Source: Sphingobacteriaceae bacterium
GTDB taxonomy: Bacteria > Bacteroidota > Bacteroidia > UBA7662
Direction of reading: 5' to 3'
Assembly (NCBI GenBank): GCA_030682795.1
Contig: JAUXNJ010000001.1
Span: forward strand, 62,001 to 126,000
DNA length: 64,000 nucleotides
The notes beneath the pieces were generated by a model. It was not told the origin of the DNA and did not search any database. It saw only the letters and a list, made by a program, of their open reading frames with translations. Position 1 is the stretch's first letter; every line of letters begins with the position of its first letter. The position numbers and the translations under genes were made by a program. Of this stretch, positions 48,322 through 56,729 are shown one piece after another.

Positions 48322-49950
48322 CTATTTCACCACTTTTCCACCAACATAGGTGGCCAGCACCTTGGTTTTCAGCAGTTGTGAAGCTCCAATCTCCATTAAA
48401 TTGCGGTCTAGCACCACCAAATCAGCCTGTTTGCCAGCTTCCAAGCTCCCTTTTTCATTTTCCTCGAAGCCGGCCCGCGCTGCCCAAATGGTCATGCCAC
48501 GCAACGCTTGCTCACGGCTCAAGGCATTTTCGGCTTGGAAGCCCCCTTCAGGGTATCCAATACTATCTACCCTAAATACCGCCGCATAAAAAGTTTTCAA
48601 CGGAGAGATGTCTTCTACGGGGAAGTCGGTGCCCAGTGGCAACCATCCTTGCAACTGCAACAAATTTTGATAGGCATAGGCATGGGCAATGCGTTGAGGG
48701 CCTAAGCGCTCGCCCGCCCAGTACATATCACTTGTAGCATGGGTAGGCTGCACCGAGGGCACGATGCCCGCTTGCTTGTAAATCGACAAATCAGTGGGCG
48801 TTACTACCTGGGCATGTTCAATGCGCCAGCGGTGGTTGGCTTGCTGCCCCACGAATGCGGCATAAATCTCGGGCACTTGCTTGTTGGCTGCATCGCCAAT
48901 GCAGTGGGTATTCATTTGGTAGCCGGCAGCAGCCAAAAGTGGAGCGTAATAAGCCAAGGTATCGGGCTCGGTAACCCACAAACCAAAATGATTGTGCTCG
49001 TCGTGGTAACTTTCTTTTAAGCGGGCGCCACGTGACCCCAATGCCCCGTCGGCATAAAACTTAAAGGAGCGCACATGCAGCTTGGGGCCTCGATAAGGCG
49101 GTTTGGCCAGGTAATAAGCCAGCTCTTCGGGAAAAGCGCTGATCATGCCATAAACGCCCATGCTTAATTCGCCAGCCGCTTCCATTTGCTCAAGTACCTC
49201 GAGCTGAAGGCGGTTCAAACCAGCGTCGTGTACCGATGTGAGGCCCACTGCATGGCAAGCAGCCTGGGCATCAAGGATGGCTTCACGCCAAGCAACGGCA
49301 TCAGGCGCAGGCAATACCGCCTCTAATCGGTTCGCTGCATTGTCGATGAGCAAACCACTGAGGCTGCCATCGGGCCGTTTAATTAATTGACCACCGGCGA
49401 TTTGCGTATCAGGTCCCATTTCGGCAGCAGCTAAAGCTACCGCATTGGCAACAGCTGCATGACCATCCACCCGGCTTAAATACACTGGGCGGTTGGGGAA
49501 AAGACTATCGAGTTGTACCCGATCGGGATAAGCGGCAACGGGCCAATCGTTCTGGTCCCAGCCCCTGCCAATGAGCCAACCATCGGGATTTTCGGCTGCA
49601 AAAGCCTGCAAGCGTTCCAAAACCTCCTCCCACGAGCGGGTGCCTTTTAAGTCCACCTGCTGCAAATTGAGACCATAATACACAAAATGACAATGGGCAT
49701 CGATGAAGCCAGGGTACACAAAGGCCCCTTGCAAATCGCGCGATTCGGTAAATTGATAGGCTTTTTCGAGTGTAGTGCGATCGCCTGTAGCCAGCACTTT
49801 GCCTTCGTGAATGGCAATGGCTTCAGCCGTAGAAAAAGCACTGTCGACCGTAAAAACGGTGGCATTGTACAGCAGCAAATCGGCTTGTGGGCGACTGCTA
49901 CAAGCGGCCACGGCCATGCATAAAACGACCAAAAATATACGCATCTGCAT
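48322..49950 (-). CDS. Amidohydrolase lipoprotein (YtcJ-like)
   Basis: 542-aa metal-dependent hydrolase of the amidohydrolase_3 group. Lipoprotein signal ends in AVAACSSRP. Metal ligands are FIDAHCHFVYYG at the N terminus, RIEHAQVV and the late GTDFPVED aspartate, with the TIM-barrel interior carrying HDAGLNRLQ. The start ATG overlaps the stop of the GH13 gene by one base (TAATG), so the two lipoproteins are translationally coupled. YtcJ-like enzymes have broad or unknown substrates, often N-acyl amino acids or amides. Confidence 0.92.
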   Translation of the reverse strand: MQMRIFLVVLCMAVAACSSRPQADLLLYNATVFTVDSAFSTAEAIAIHEGKVLATGDRTTLEKAYQFTESRDLQGAFVYPGFIDAHCHFVYYGLNLQQVDLKGTRSWEEVLERLQAFAAENPDGWLIGRGWDQNDWPVAAYPDRVQLDSLFPNRPVYLSRVDGHAAVANAVALAAAEMGPDTQIAGGQLIKRPDGSLSGLLIDNAANRLEAVLPAPDAVAWREAILDAQAACHAVGLTSVHDAGLNRLQLEVLEQMEAAGELSMGVYGMISAFPEELAYYLAKPPYRGPKLHVRSFKFYADGALGSRGARLKESYHDEHNHFGLWVTEPDTLAYYAPLLAAAGYQMNTHCIGDAANKQVPEIYAAFVGQQANHRWRIEHAQVVTPTDLSIYKQAGIVPSVQPTHATSDMYWAGERLGPQRIAHAYAYQNLLQLQGWLPLGTDFPVEDISPLKTFYAAVFRVDSIGYPEGGFQAENALSREQALRGMTIWAARAGFEENEKGSLEAGKQADLVVLDRNLMEIGASQLLKTKVLATYVGGKVVK

Positions 49951-52325
49951 TATTTAAAGGTGATAATTTCGAAACTATTAGGCGCCAAGGTGGTGATTAG
50001 CAATTTGCCATCTTGCATGGCTACCGGATTGCCAAAGTGCCCCATTACTTCCTGCTGGCGCAGGTGCTTCGGCAGCGGCAAGTTGAGGGTAGCCGCTTCT
50101 TTGCTTTTATTGAAACACACAATCACCGCTTCGCCAAAAAACGAGCGCATATAGGCCATTTGCTGTTCGCCCTGCATTAAAAACTCGGTTTCGCCATAGT
50201 TGAGGGCCATACTGTTGCGGCGCATTTGCAAAATGGTCTCGAGGCGATAGCGGGTGCTGGCTTCGTTATCAGTCCAATTATCGAACTTCATCGGCCGGCG
50301 GTTGTCGGGGTCACCAGCGCCTACCATGCCAATATCGTCGCCAGCGTACACCACCGGCACCCCGGGGATGGTGCTGATGAACACCAGCAACTGTTGCAGT
50401 TTGAGATAGCCTACAGGGTCTTTGATTTGCACATCGCGGTTCCAGCCGGCGGCAATGGGGTCTTCGTCGAAAGCCAAGGCGCCCGATGCAAAGCTGATGA
50501 AGCGCGGTAAATCGTGGTTGCCACTGATGTTGCCCATGAGGTTGTGGTAGCCGTAATAACGGAAACTCTCGTCGAGCGATTGGCTGAGGCGGGTAAACGA
50601 CTGCCCATCTTCGGCAAACACCGAGCGCGCGTCGAAATAGAGGTTGAAGTCGAACTGCCCGTCTAACATGCCACTGCCAATGTAGCTGCCAATGAGTTGG
50701 CGGGAGCCAAAAGTTTCTCCAATTTGATACAACGAACGCGATTTACCCGCCAATACCCGCTGCTTGATTTTTTGGGTGAGTCGGCGCCAAAACACCTCGG
50801 GAATGTGCTTGGTAGCATCGTGCCTAAAGCCGTCAAAGCCATAGTTCTCCATCCAAAACAGCGCGCTGTCGGTCATGGCTTCTATCACTTCCGGATTTTC
50901 GAGATCCAACGTAGGCATAAACGAATCGAACCAAGTAGTTAACCGGTGCTCGTCCCAAATACGGATGTTTTTGCGGCCATCGGGCAAATCGAGCTGGGTT
51001 TTCCAGTCGGGCCGCTGCTGCATCAACGGGTGTTCTTCGTGCACATGATTGGCCACATAATCGAGCAACACACTGATGCCGTTGGCATGCGCCACCTCTA
51101 ACAGCTCTTTCAATTCGTCGGAAGTGCCCATGCGGTGGTCTACCAAGCTCGAAGATGTTGGCCAATAGCCGTGGTAACCCGAGTACATGCGGTTAGGCTT
51201 GGGCCACTCGCGGTAGGCTCCGGCGGGATTTTGAGTGATGGGCGAAATCCACAAACTGTTCACGCCTAGATCCTTAAAAAAGCCGCTTTTGATTTTTTCG
51301 GTGATGCCCTTGAGGTCGCCACCCCAATAATTGGCCTTGGGATGCACTTCGGGATGGTTAACCTGCTGGTCGTTGCCCGGATTGCCATTGTGAAAACGGT
51401 CTACCATAATAAAATACATCACCTGAGCATGGGCATCTTGCCGCGTTAAAGCGGTAGCATCTTGCAAAACCTCGCCTTTTTGGAGGGGGATTAGCAAATC
51501 GTTGGACTCGCCAGCTTCATTAAAGGCATATACCCGAATGAACGAGCGCTCCATGCCTTTGGCAGCCTCGGGAATTTGAATCTGGTATGTCCCTGCTTCT
51601 CCAGCTGTAATCAGGTGCGGTGGCAAAAGCGCATTTTGCCAAAAAACGAGTATTTCGCCTGCAGCACGACTCTTTTCTACCTCTAAAGCTCCCTCCAACA
51701 AAGCGGTAGTGCGCAACAAAGGCAAGTCAGCAGGTGCAGGCGGCGAAACTTCTAAAACCGAATTGTAGCCACCTATACCGTTGTCTTTCTTTTTGAGATT
51801 GGCAGGATCTAACATCCATTGCCCATCTACCACCAATTGGTAGGCGTAAATGCCAGGATCAAGCTGTAAGCTGCACTTCCATACGCCCTCTTTCAGGGTC
51901 AAAGGGGTATTGTCGGGATTCCAATTGTTCACATCACCCACCAAAGCTACTTTTTGAACGGCAGCATCCCCGGGGATATACCTAAATTCAACGGTTTGCA
52001 GGCGCGAGCGGCGTAGCAACAAAGCGTACTGCTCTTCGAGATGGGTAATATGCAAGACCGAAAGCACAGTCGGCTGCTCAGAATACGTCAAAACAAGCTG
52101 TTTGCCATCAGCTGAACGGATAGCTGTCATGCCCTCTGGAGCCTTGATCTCTCCAATGCCCGCAACATCCAGAAAATAATCTTCCAAAAAAACGGTCGTA
52201 CTGTCTGGCTGCAATTGCACCACACTCGCCAAGCCCAAAATGGCATCGCCCGTATTTAATTTTTCTTTGAAAGGCTTACAGGCCGCTAAAAACAGCAGGC
52301 TCACAACTAAAAGTCTCGCTTTCAT
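49950..52325 (-). CDS. GH13 alpha-amylase family lipoprotein with N-terminal E-set domain
   Basis: 791-aa starch/maltodextrin-active glycoside hydrolase. Lipoprotein signal (LLFLAACKPF) from the ATG at 52325. An N-terminal segment and a CBM48/E-set module (VALVGDVNNWNPDNTPL...YAYQLVVDG) precede the GH13 barrel. Conserved regions are DYVANHVHEEHP, GFRHDATKHIP (nucleophile D503), IGETFGS (acid/base E537) and SGNHDLPR (D605). A C-terminal beta domain ends the protein. It resembles SusG/neopullulanase-type surface or periplasmic amylases. No susCD pair is in the window; the glycogen phosphorylase is 48 kb away. Confidence 0.94.
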   Translation of the reverse strand: MKARLLVVSLLFLAACKPFKEKLNTGDAILGLASVVQLQPDSTTVFLEDYFLDVAGIGEIKAPEGMTAIRSADGKQLVLTYSEQPTVLSVLHITHLEEQYALLLRRSRLQTVEFRYIPGDAAVQKVALVGDVNNWNPDNTPLTLKEGVWKCSLQLDPGIYAYQLVVDGQWMLDPANLKKKDNGIGGYNSVLEVSPPAPADLPLLRTTALLEGALEVEKSRAAGEILVFWQNALLPPHLITAGEAGTYQIQIPEAAKGMERSFIRVYAFNEAGESNDLLIPLQKGEVLQDATALTRQDAHAQVMYFIMVDRFHNGNPGNDQQVNHPEVHPKANYWGGDLKGITEKIKSGFFKDLGVNSLWISPITQNPAGAYREWPKPNRMYSGYHGYWPTSSSLVDHRMGTSDELKELLEVAHANGISVLLDYVANHVHEEHPLMQQRPDWKTQLDLPDGRKNIRIWDEHRLTTWFDSFMPTLDLENPEVIEAMTDSALFWMENYGFDGFRHDATKHIPEVFWRRLTQKIKQRVLAGKSRSLYQIGETFGSRQLIGSYIGSGMLDGQFDFNLYFDARSVFAEDGQSFTRLSQSLDESFRYYGYHNLMGNISGNHDLPRFISFASGALAFDEDPIAAGWNRDVQIKDPVGYLKLQQLLVFISTIPGVPVVYAGDDIGMVGAGDPDNRRPMKFDNWTDNEASTRYRLETILQMRRNSMALNYGETEFLMQGEQQMAYMRSFFGEAVIVCFNKSKEAATLNLPLPKHLRQQEVMGHFGNPVAMQDGKLLITTLAPNSFEIITFK

Positions 52326-52400
52326 CTCAACAGATTTAGAAGGCAAACTACAAAAAAGCGCTGGATTCACCTGCACATTCGGCTGGCTATTGCCTTGTGA

Positions 52401-53066
52401 CTAGGAGAAACTTTCTGTTTTCAACAGGGGACAAAGCTTGTAGCGCGGGTCTTGAGTATCGGCATAAAGGGCTTCGAGCAGGCCTCGCACCTCAACCAAA
52501 CCAATTTCGGCGGCCCATTCAAAAGGACCTTTGGGGTAATTGGTGCCCAGTTTCATGCCCAAATCAATGTCGGTCTTGCTCGCCGTGCCTTCTTGCAAAG
52601 TATAATAGGCCTCGTTGATGATCATACAAATAACGCGGGGCGTCACCATCCCCACCCGATCGGCTACTAAGAGCTGCTTTACTCCCAAAGCCTCACATTT
52701 TTCCTGCAGCAATTCCTTCGCATTTTCGGTGGCAATGCTCATTTCCCAAGGCTCTGCGGCCAAACATCCCGGCCAGGCGTTCAGTCCCGACACATTAAAC
52801 AGCGGCAAGCGCACGCCCAAATCGGCAGCCACCGCCTGCAACTGTACCCTATTGGCATGCAGCATAAAAAAGGAGTTGGGCTGGGTGGCGTACAAACCCA
52901 AGCGATCGGGATGGGCGTCAAACTCCGCGTCAATCACGAGCTCCATACCTTGCAAATCGGCGGCGGTAACTGCCTTGCCGTGAGGATGGCGTTGGAGGGT
53001 ATGCGCAGCCAATTTTTCGGTGAGGCCAGCCAGGCGATTTTCGGGACCAATAAGGAGTATCTGCAT
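52401..53066 (-). CDS. Stand-alone 3-hydroxyacyl-CoA dehydrogenase C-terminal domain protein
   Basis: 221 aa. The C-terminal half is the helical 3HCDH dimerisation/substrate domain (VADRVGMVTPRVICMIINEA, DLGMKLGTNYPKGPFEWA). The N-terminal half, about 100 aa, starts like a Rossmann strand (MQILLIGPENRL) but lacks the GxGxxG NAD-binding motif and is much shorter than the usual approximately 190-aa domain. Either it is a degenerate dehydrogenase or a non-catalytic relative. Divergent from the RidA gene, with 38 bases between. Confidence 0.82.
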   Translation of the reverse strand: MQILLIGPENRLAGLTEKLAAHTLQRHPHGKAVTAADLQGMELVIDAEFDAHPDRLGLYATQPNSFFMLHANRVQLQAVAADLGVRLPLFNVSGLNAWPGCLAAEPWEMSIATENAKELLQEKCEALGVKQLLVADRVGMVTPRVICMIINEAYYTLQEGTASKTDIDLGMKLGTNYPKGPFEWAAEIGLVEVRGLLEALYADTQDPRYKLCPLLKTESFS

Positions 53067-53104
53067 GGGTATCGTATATTCGCTGTAAAGATAACCTTAG
53101 CAGC

Positions 53105-53479
53105 ATGCAAATCATAACCTCTTCAAAAGCTCCGGCACCGATTGGCCCGTACAACCAAGCCGTGATTCACAATGGCCTTTTGTATATGTCGGGACAAATC
53201 GCCATCGACCCTGCCACGGGCAATATGGTGCTCGACAACATCCAAACCGAAACACACCAAGTGATGCGCAATTTGCAAGCGGTGTTGGAAGCGGCTGGCA
53301 CCAACTTCAACAAGGCCATCAAAACCACCATCTTTTTAAGCGATATGTCGCTTTTCACCGAAGTAAACGAGGTGTACGGCGGCTTTTTCGACGGACATTA
53401 CCCAGCGCGCGAAACCGTAGCAGTAAAGGGCTTGCCTAAAGGGGTAAATGTGGAGATTTCGATGCTGGTGGCGATTTAA
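53105..53479 (+). CDS. RidA/YjgF family protein
   Basis: 124-aa enamine/imine deaminase family member; cytosolic trimer. Family hallmarks are IGPYNQAVIHNGLLYMSGQI, the HQVMRNLQAVLEAAG segment and the C-terminal YPARETVAVKGLPKGVNVEI, whose arginine binds the substrate carboxylate. Full length. Its stop overlaps that of the convergent WG-repeat gene by three bases. Confidence 0.95.
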   Translation: MQIITSSKAPAPIGPYNQAVIHNGLLYMSGQIAIDPATGNMVLDNIQTETHQVMRNLQAVLEAAGTNFNKAIKTTIFLSDMSLFTEVNEVYGGFFDGHYPARETVAVKGLPKGVNVEISMLVAI

Positions 53480-54213
53480 TCTACTGGCTCGCCTTCGATA
53501 TCTACCAAAATTTTGCGGCCATTTAACACCGCTTCGGCCACTCCTTTTTTGAATTCGCCCAATTGATCGAATTTGGGCTCTATTTGGAGGCGGCCCGATT
53601 GGTGAAAAAGGCCCCATTTACCTTTGCGTTGCACGCGCACCAAGCCGTCGTCAAAAACGCCAATGTGCTCGTATTCAAAGGGAATCACCTGCGCTCCATT
53701 TTCATCCAGAACCCCAAATTTTCCCTTGCGTTTGGCGCGGTAATAGCCTAAACCCAGGTCTTCTAGCCCTTCCAGTTTCGGAGCAATGGTCCATTTGAGT
53801 TCATCATTCAGCAAACCCCAGCGGCCTTTGTGCTGGGCAATGGCCCTCCCGTTTTCAAAGTTTTGCAGCTGCTGCAGCTTGATTTTGCTTTTCCAGCGCC
53901 CGCTTTCATCGATGTAGCCAAGGGTGGTACCCTCAATGGCCAAGGCCCGGCCCTGCTCAAACCGATCAATAAAATCAAATTTTACAGGAATCACCTCGAG
54001 CCCAGCTCGGTTCAAATAGCCCGTTTTTTCTGCCCGATAAGCCCTTGCCCAGCGGCCTTCAAAGGGCTCAATTTCGTCGTATATGGCAGGAATTACCACC
54101 TTGCCGCTGGCATCTTTAGCCCCTTTGAGGTTGTTCTGGTAGAAGAAACTAAGCTCTTGGGCCGATGCAACTGCACTGCTTAATAAAAACCATAGGAGGA
54201 TATAAAAGCGCAT
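53476..54213 (-). CDS. Exported WG-repeat protein
   Basis: 245 aa with signal peptide (MRFYILLWFLLSSAVASAQ). At least five WG-type beta repeats follow (for example GKWGLFHQSGRLQIEPKFD, GKFGVLDENGAQVIPFEYEH, GRWGLLNDELKWTIAPK). WG repeats are structural and presumably mediate binding; no function is known. ATG at 54213 chosen because the signal peptide starts there. Confidence 0.85.
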   Translation of the reverse strand: MRFYILLWFLLSSAVASAQELSFFYQNNLKGAKDASGKVVIPAIYDEIEPFEGRWARAYRAEKTGYLNRAGLEVIPVKFDFIDRFEQGRALAIEGTTLGYIDESGRWKSKIKLQQLQNFENGRAIAQHKGRWGLLNDELKWTIAPKLEGLEDLGLGYYRAKRKGKFGVLDENGAQVIPFEYEHIGVFDDGLVRVQRKGKWGLFHQSGRLQIEPKFDQLGEFKKGVAEAVLNGRKILVDIEGEPVD

Positions 54214-54242
54214 AAAAAAAGGCCAGGCGTGTGCCCGATTTC

Positions 54243-54250
54243 CAAATTTA
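54243..54250 (-). promoter_or_regulatory. Candidate -7 box (TAAATTTG) for the WG-repeat gene
   Basis: TAAATTTG on the minus strand, 29 bases before the ATG at 54213. Confidence 0.35.
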
Positions 54251-54286
54251 CACATCTTCTAGCATTCAGCCTTTAAGAATACAATA

Positions 54287-54790
54287 CTAGTGCAGCAATA
54301 CCTGCACTCCATTTTCGTCGAACTCAATTTGCACATTGTCTTGCAGGGTAGTGGCCAAACTCAGGCCCATAAAATCGGCATGCACAGGATAGGTTTTGTG
54401 CGCACGATCTACCAAGACCGCAATCTGAAGACGCTTGTACAGCTCCCCCATAAATGGCTTCAAGGCATACAAAAGGGTGCGGCCAGTATGCGCTACATCA
54501 TCCACCACCACAACTACACCTTCCTTCCAGTCGGCAGGATTTACACCCGTGGTAATTTCATCAAATACCGGATTGTCCTTATTCAGGCGAATGAAGGTCA
54601 CCGCAACCTCGATGCCCGATATCTCCCGTAAATCGGCTGCCAACAGCTCGGCCAATTGCAAGCCGCGGTTTTTTACGCCTGCAAGTAAAATGCGCTTTTC
54701 GTCGAAATTGGCTTCCCAAATTTGAAAGGCCAGGCGGCGAATTTTCTGCTTTACTTGTTCCGGATGGAGGATAATGGTAGGCTGCGACAT
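54287..54790 (-). CDS. Phosphoribosyltransferase family protein (PyrR-like)
   Basis: 167 aa type I phosphoribosyltransferase. The PRPP-binding loop VVVVDDVAHTGRTLLYAL is intact, and the overall layout (early KIRRLAFQIWEAN, late VLVDRAHKTYPVHADFMG) resembles PyrR, the uracil phosphoribosyltransferase/attenuation protein. Here it is not next to pyr genes, so a regulatory role is uncertain. Start chosen at the ATG at 54790 (MSQPTIILHPEQ), 10 bases after the ettA stop, suggesting one transcript. Confidence 0.83.
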   Translation of the reverse strand: MSQPTIILHPEQVKQKIRRLAFQIWEANFDEKRILLAGVKNRGLQLAELLAADLREISGIEVAVTFIRLNKDNPVFDEITTGVNPADWKEGVVVVVDDVAHTGRTLLYALKPFMGELYKRLQIAVLVDRAHKTYPVHADFMGLSLATTLQDNVQIEFDENGVQVLLH

Positions 54791-54800
54791 GGTGATTGGC

Positions 54801-56474
54801 TTAAGCGCGTCCGCTAAGATCGCGATATTTATTTTTACGGATGGCACTGTCGCCCTTGCGCTTCTTCAAATTTTCTTCGTATTCGCTGTAGTTGCCATCG
54901 AAGAAGTAAAATTCGCCATTGCCTTCAAAAGCCAGCATGTGGGTACACACACGGTCGAGGAACCAGCGGTCGTGCGAAATAATCACCGCGCAACCAGCAA
55001 AGTTTTCGATGGCTTCTTCCAAAGCACGTAAAGTATTTACGTCGATGTCGTTGGTAGGTTCGTCGAGCAACAAAACGTTGGCACCTTGCTTGAGGGTCAT
55101 GGCCAAATGCACCCGGTTGCGCTCACCGCCCGAAAGCTCCTTGAGCTTTTTGCTTTGATCCTGCCCGGTAAAATTGAATTTGCCGATGTAAGCGCGCGAA
55201 TTAACCTGGCGGCCGGCGAGCATCATCATTTCGGTGCCACCAGAAATCACTTCAAATACACTCTTTTCGGGGTCTAAACCGTCATGCGACTGATCTACAT
55301 AAGCGATTTGCACCGTTTCACCGACTTTAAAATCACCAGCATCAGGCTGCTCAAGGCCCATCACCATTTTAAAGAGGGTGGTTTTACCTACGCCATTCGG
55401 ACCAATAATACCTACCACACCCGCTGGTGGCAGTGAAAAATTCAGGTCTTTGATCAGCTCCCGATCGCCAAAACCTTTGTTTACGCCGGTGGCTTCAATC
55501 ACCACATTGCCGAGTCGCGGTCCTGCCGGAATAAACAATTCCAACTTCATTTCCTGCTCCTTGGCGTCTTCGTTCAAGAGGTTATTGTAAGCGCTGATAC
55601 GGGCTTTAGATTTCGCGTGACGAGCTTTCGGCGCCATCCGCACCCATTCCAATTCGCGTTGGAGGGTCTTTTGACGCTTGCTTTCGCTCTTCTCTTCCTG
55701 CGCCAAACGCTTGCTCTTTTGCTCCAACCAGCTCGAATAATTGCCTTCAAACGGAATGCCTTCACCCCGGTCGAGCTCCAAAATCCAGCCAGCCACGTTG
55801 TCAAGGAAGTAGCGGTCGTGTGTTACAGCGATTACAGTGCCTTTGTAACGCTGCAAATGCTGCTCCAACCAGTCGATGCTCTCAGCATCCAAGTGGTTGG
55901 TAGGTTCGTCGAGCAACAACACATCGGGCTCTTGCAACAACAAGCGGCAAAGGGCCACGCGGCGGCGCTCACCACCCGATAAAACGCCAATTTTAGAATC
56001 GGCAGGCGGACACATCAGCGCCTCCATGGCCATCTCTAAGCGGTGGTCGATGGTCCAGGCATTGGCTGCATCCAGCTTTTCCTGCACCTCAGCCTGACGC
56101 GCCAGCAACTTATCAAAATCGGCATCGGCATCGCCAAAAGCCTCATTAATTTGGTCAAATTCTTTCAGCAAATCCATCACCTCCTGCACCCCTTCTTGCA
56201 CAATCTCTTTTACCGTTTTGTTCGGATCGAGTTGCGGCTCCTGCGACAAATACCCTACGGTATAGCCTGGCGAAAACACCACTTCGCCGTTGTAGGACTT
56301 ATCGAGACCAGCAATGATTTTGAGCAAAGTAGACTTACCCGCACCGTTTAAACCCAAAACGCCAATTTTGGCACCGTAGAAAAACGACAAATAGATGTCC
56401 TTGAGGATGGTTTTACCCGATGGGATGGTCTTGCTAAGACCTGCCATCGAAAAGATGATCTTGTGATCTGACAT
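54801..56474 (-). CDS. ettA: Energy-dependent translational throttle protein EttA (ABC-F)
   Basis: 557-aa ABC-F ATPase with two nucleotide-binding domains and no membrane segment; it binds the ribosomal E site and gates translation according to ATP/ADP. Walker A GLNGAGKST and GPNGVGKTT, signatures LSGGERRRVAL and LSGGERNRVHL, and Walker B LLLDEPTNHLDA and LLLDEPTNDID are all present. Length and the arm region match EttA rather than Uup or YheS. Preceded by a good promoter. Confidence 0.95.
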   Translation of the reverse strand: MSDHKIIFSMAGLSKTIPSGKTILKDIYLSFFYGAKIGVLGLNGAGKSTLLKIIAGLDKSYNGEVVFSPGYTVGYLSQEPQLDPNKTVKEIVQEGVQEVMDLLKEFDQINEAFGDADADFDKLLARQAEVQEKLDAANAWTIDHRLEMAMEALMCPPADSKIGVLSGGERRRVALCRLLLQEPDVLLLDEPTNHLDAESIDWLEQHLQRYKGTVIAVTHDRYFLDNVAGWILELDRGEGIPFEGNYSSWLEQKSKRLAQEEKSESKRQKTLQRELEWVRMAPKARHAKSKARISAYNNLLNEDAKEQEMKLELFIPAGPRLGNVVIEATGVNKGFGDRELIKDLNFSLPPAGVVGIIGPNGVGKTTLFKMVMGLEQPDAGDFKVGETVQIAYVDQSHDGLDPEKSVFEVISGGTEMMMLAGRQVNSRAYIGKFNFTGQDQSKKLKELSGGERNRVHLAMTLKQGANVLLLDEPTNDIDVNTLRALEEAIENFAGCAVIISHDRWFLDRVCTHMLAFEGNGEFYFFDGNYSEYEENLKKRKGDSAIRKNKYRDLSGRA

Positions 56475-56491
56475 GGTTAAAAATTACGGGG

Positions 56492-56523
56492 CAAAGATAG
56501 GCTTTCTCTTGCTTTCTATACAA
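56492..56523 (-). promoter_or_regulatory. Promoter of ettA
   Basis: On the minus strand TTG, about 21 bases, then TATCTTTG (56492-56499), 17 bases before the ATG; fits the Bacteroidota pattern. Confidence 0.5.
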
Positions 56524-56729
56524 GCGGGCTCTTGTAACAAATATTAAGCTTTCTTTTGAATAAAGCTGTTGATCTCTTTTTTCAAATCCTTAAAATTTTA
56601 GCATCTGTAATTCAATTACATAAATATGATGAAATAGGGGAATAGAATCATAAATCAGCCTTTTAACCTCAAAGTGCATGGCCAAACGAATACTTTTCAC
56701 AAAATTGCAGGACTAAACCATGCTAAAAC

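Noticed and set aside
54287-54790. Assigning pyrimidine-operon attenuation (pyrR) to the phosphoribosyltransferase
   Set aside because: No pyr genes or attenuator-like leader nearby; only the fold and PRPP loop are supported.
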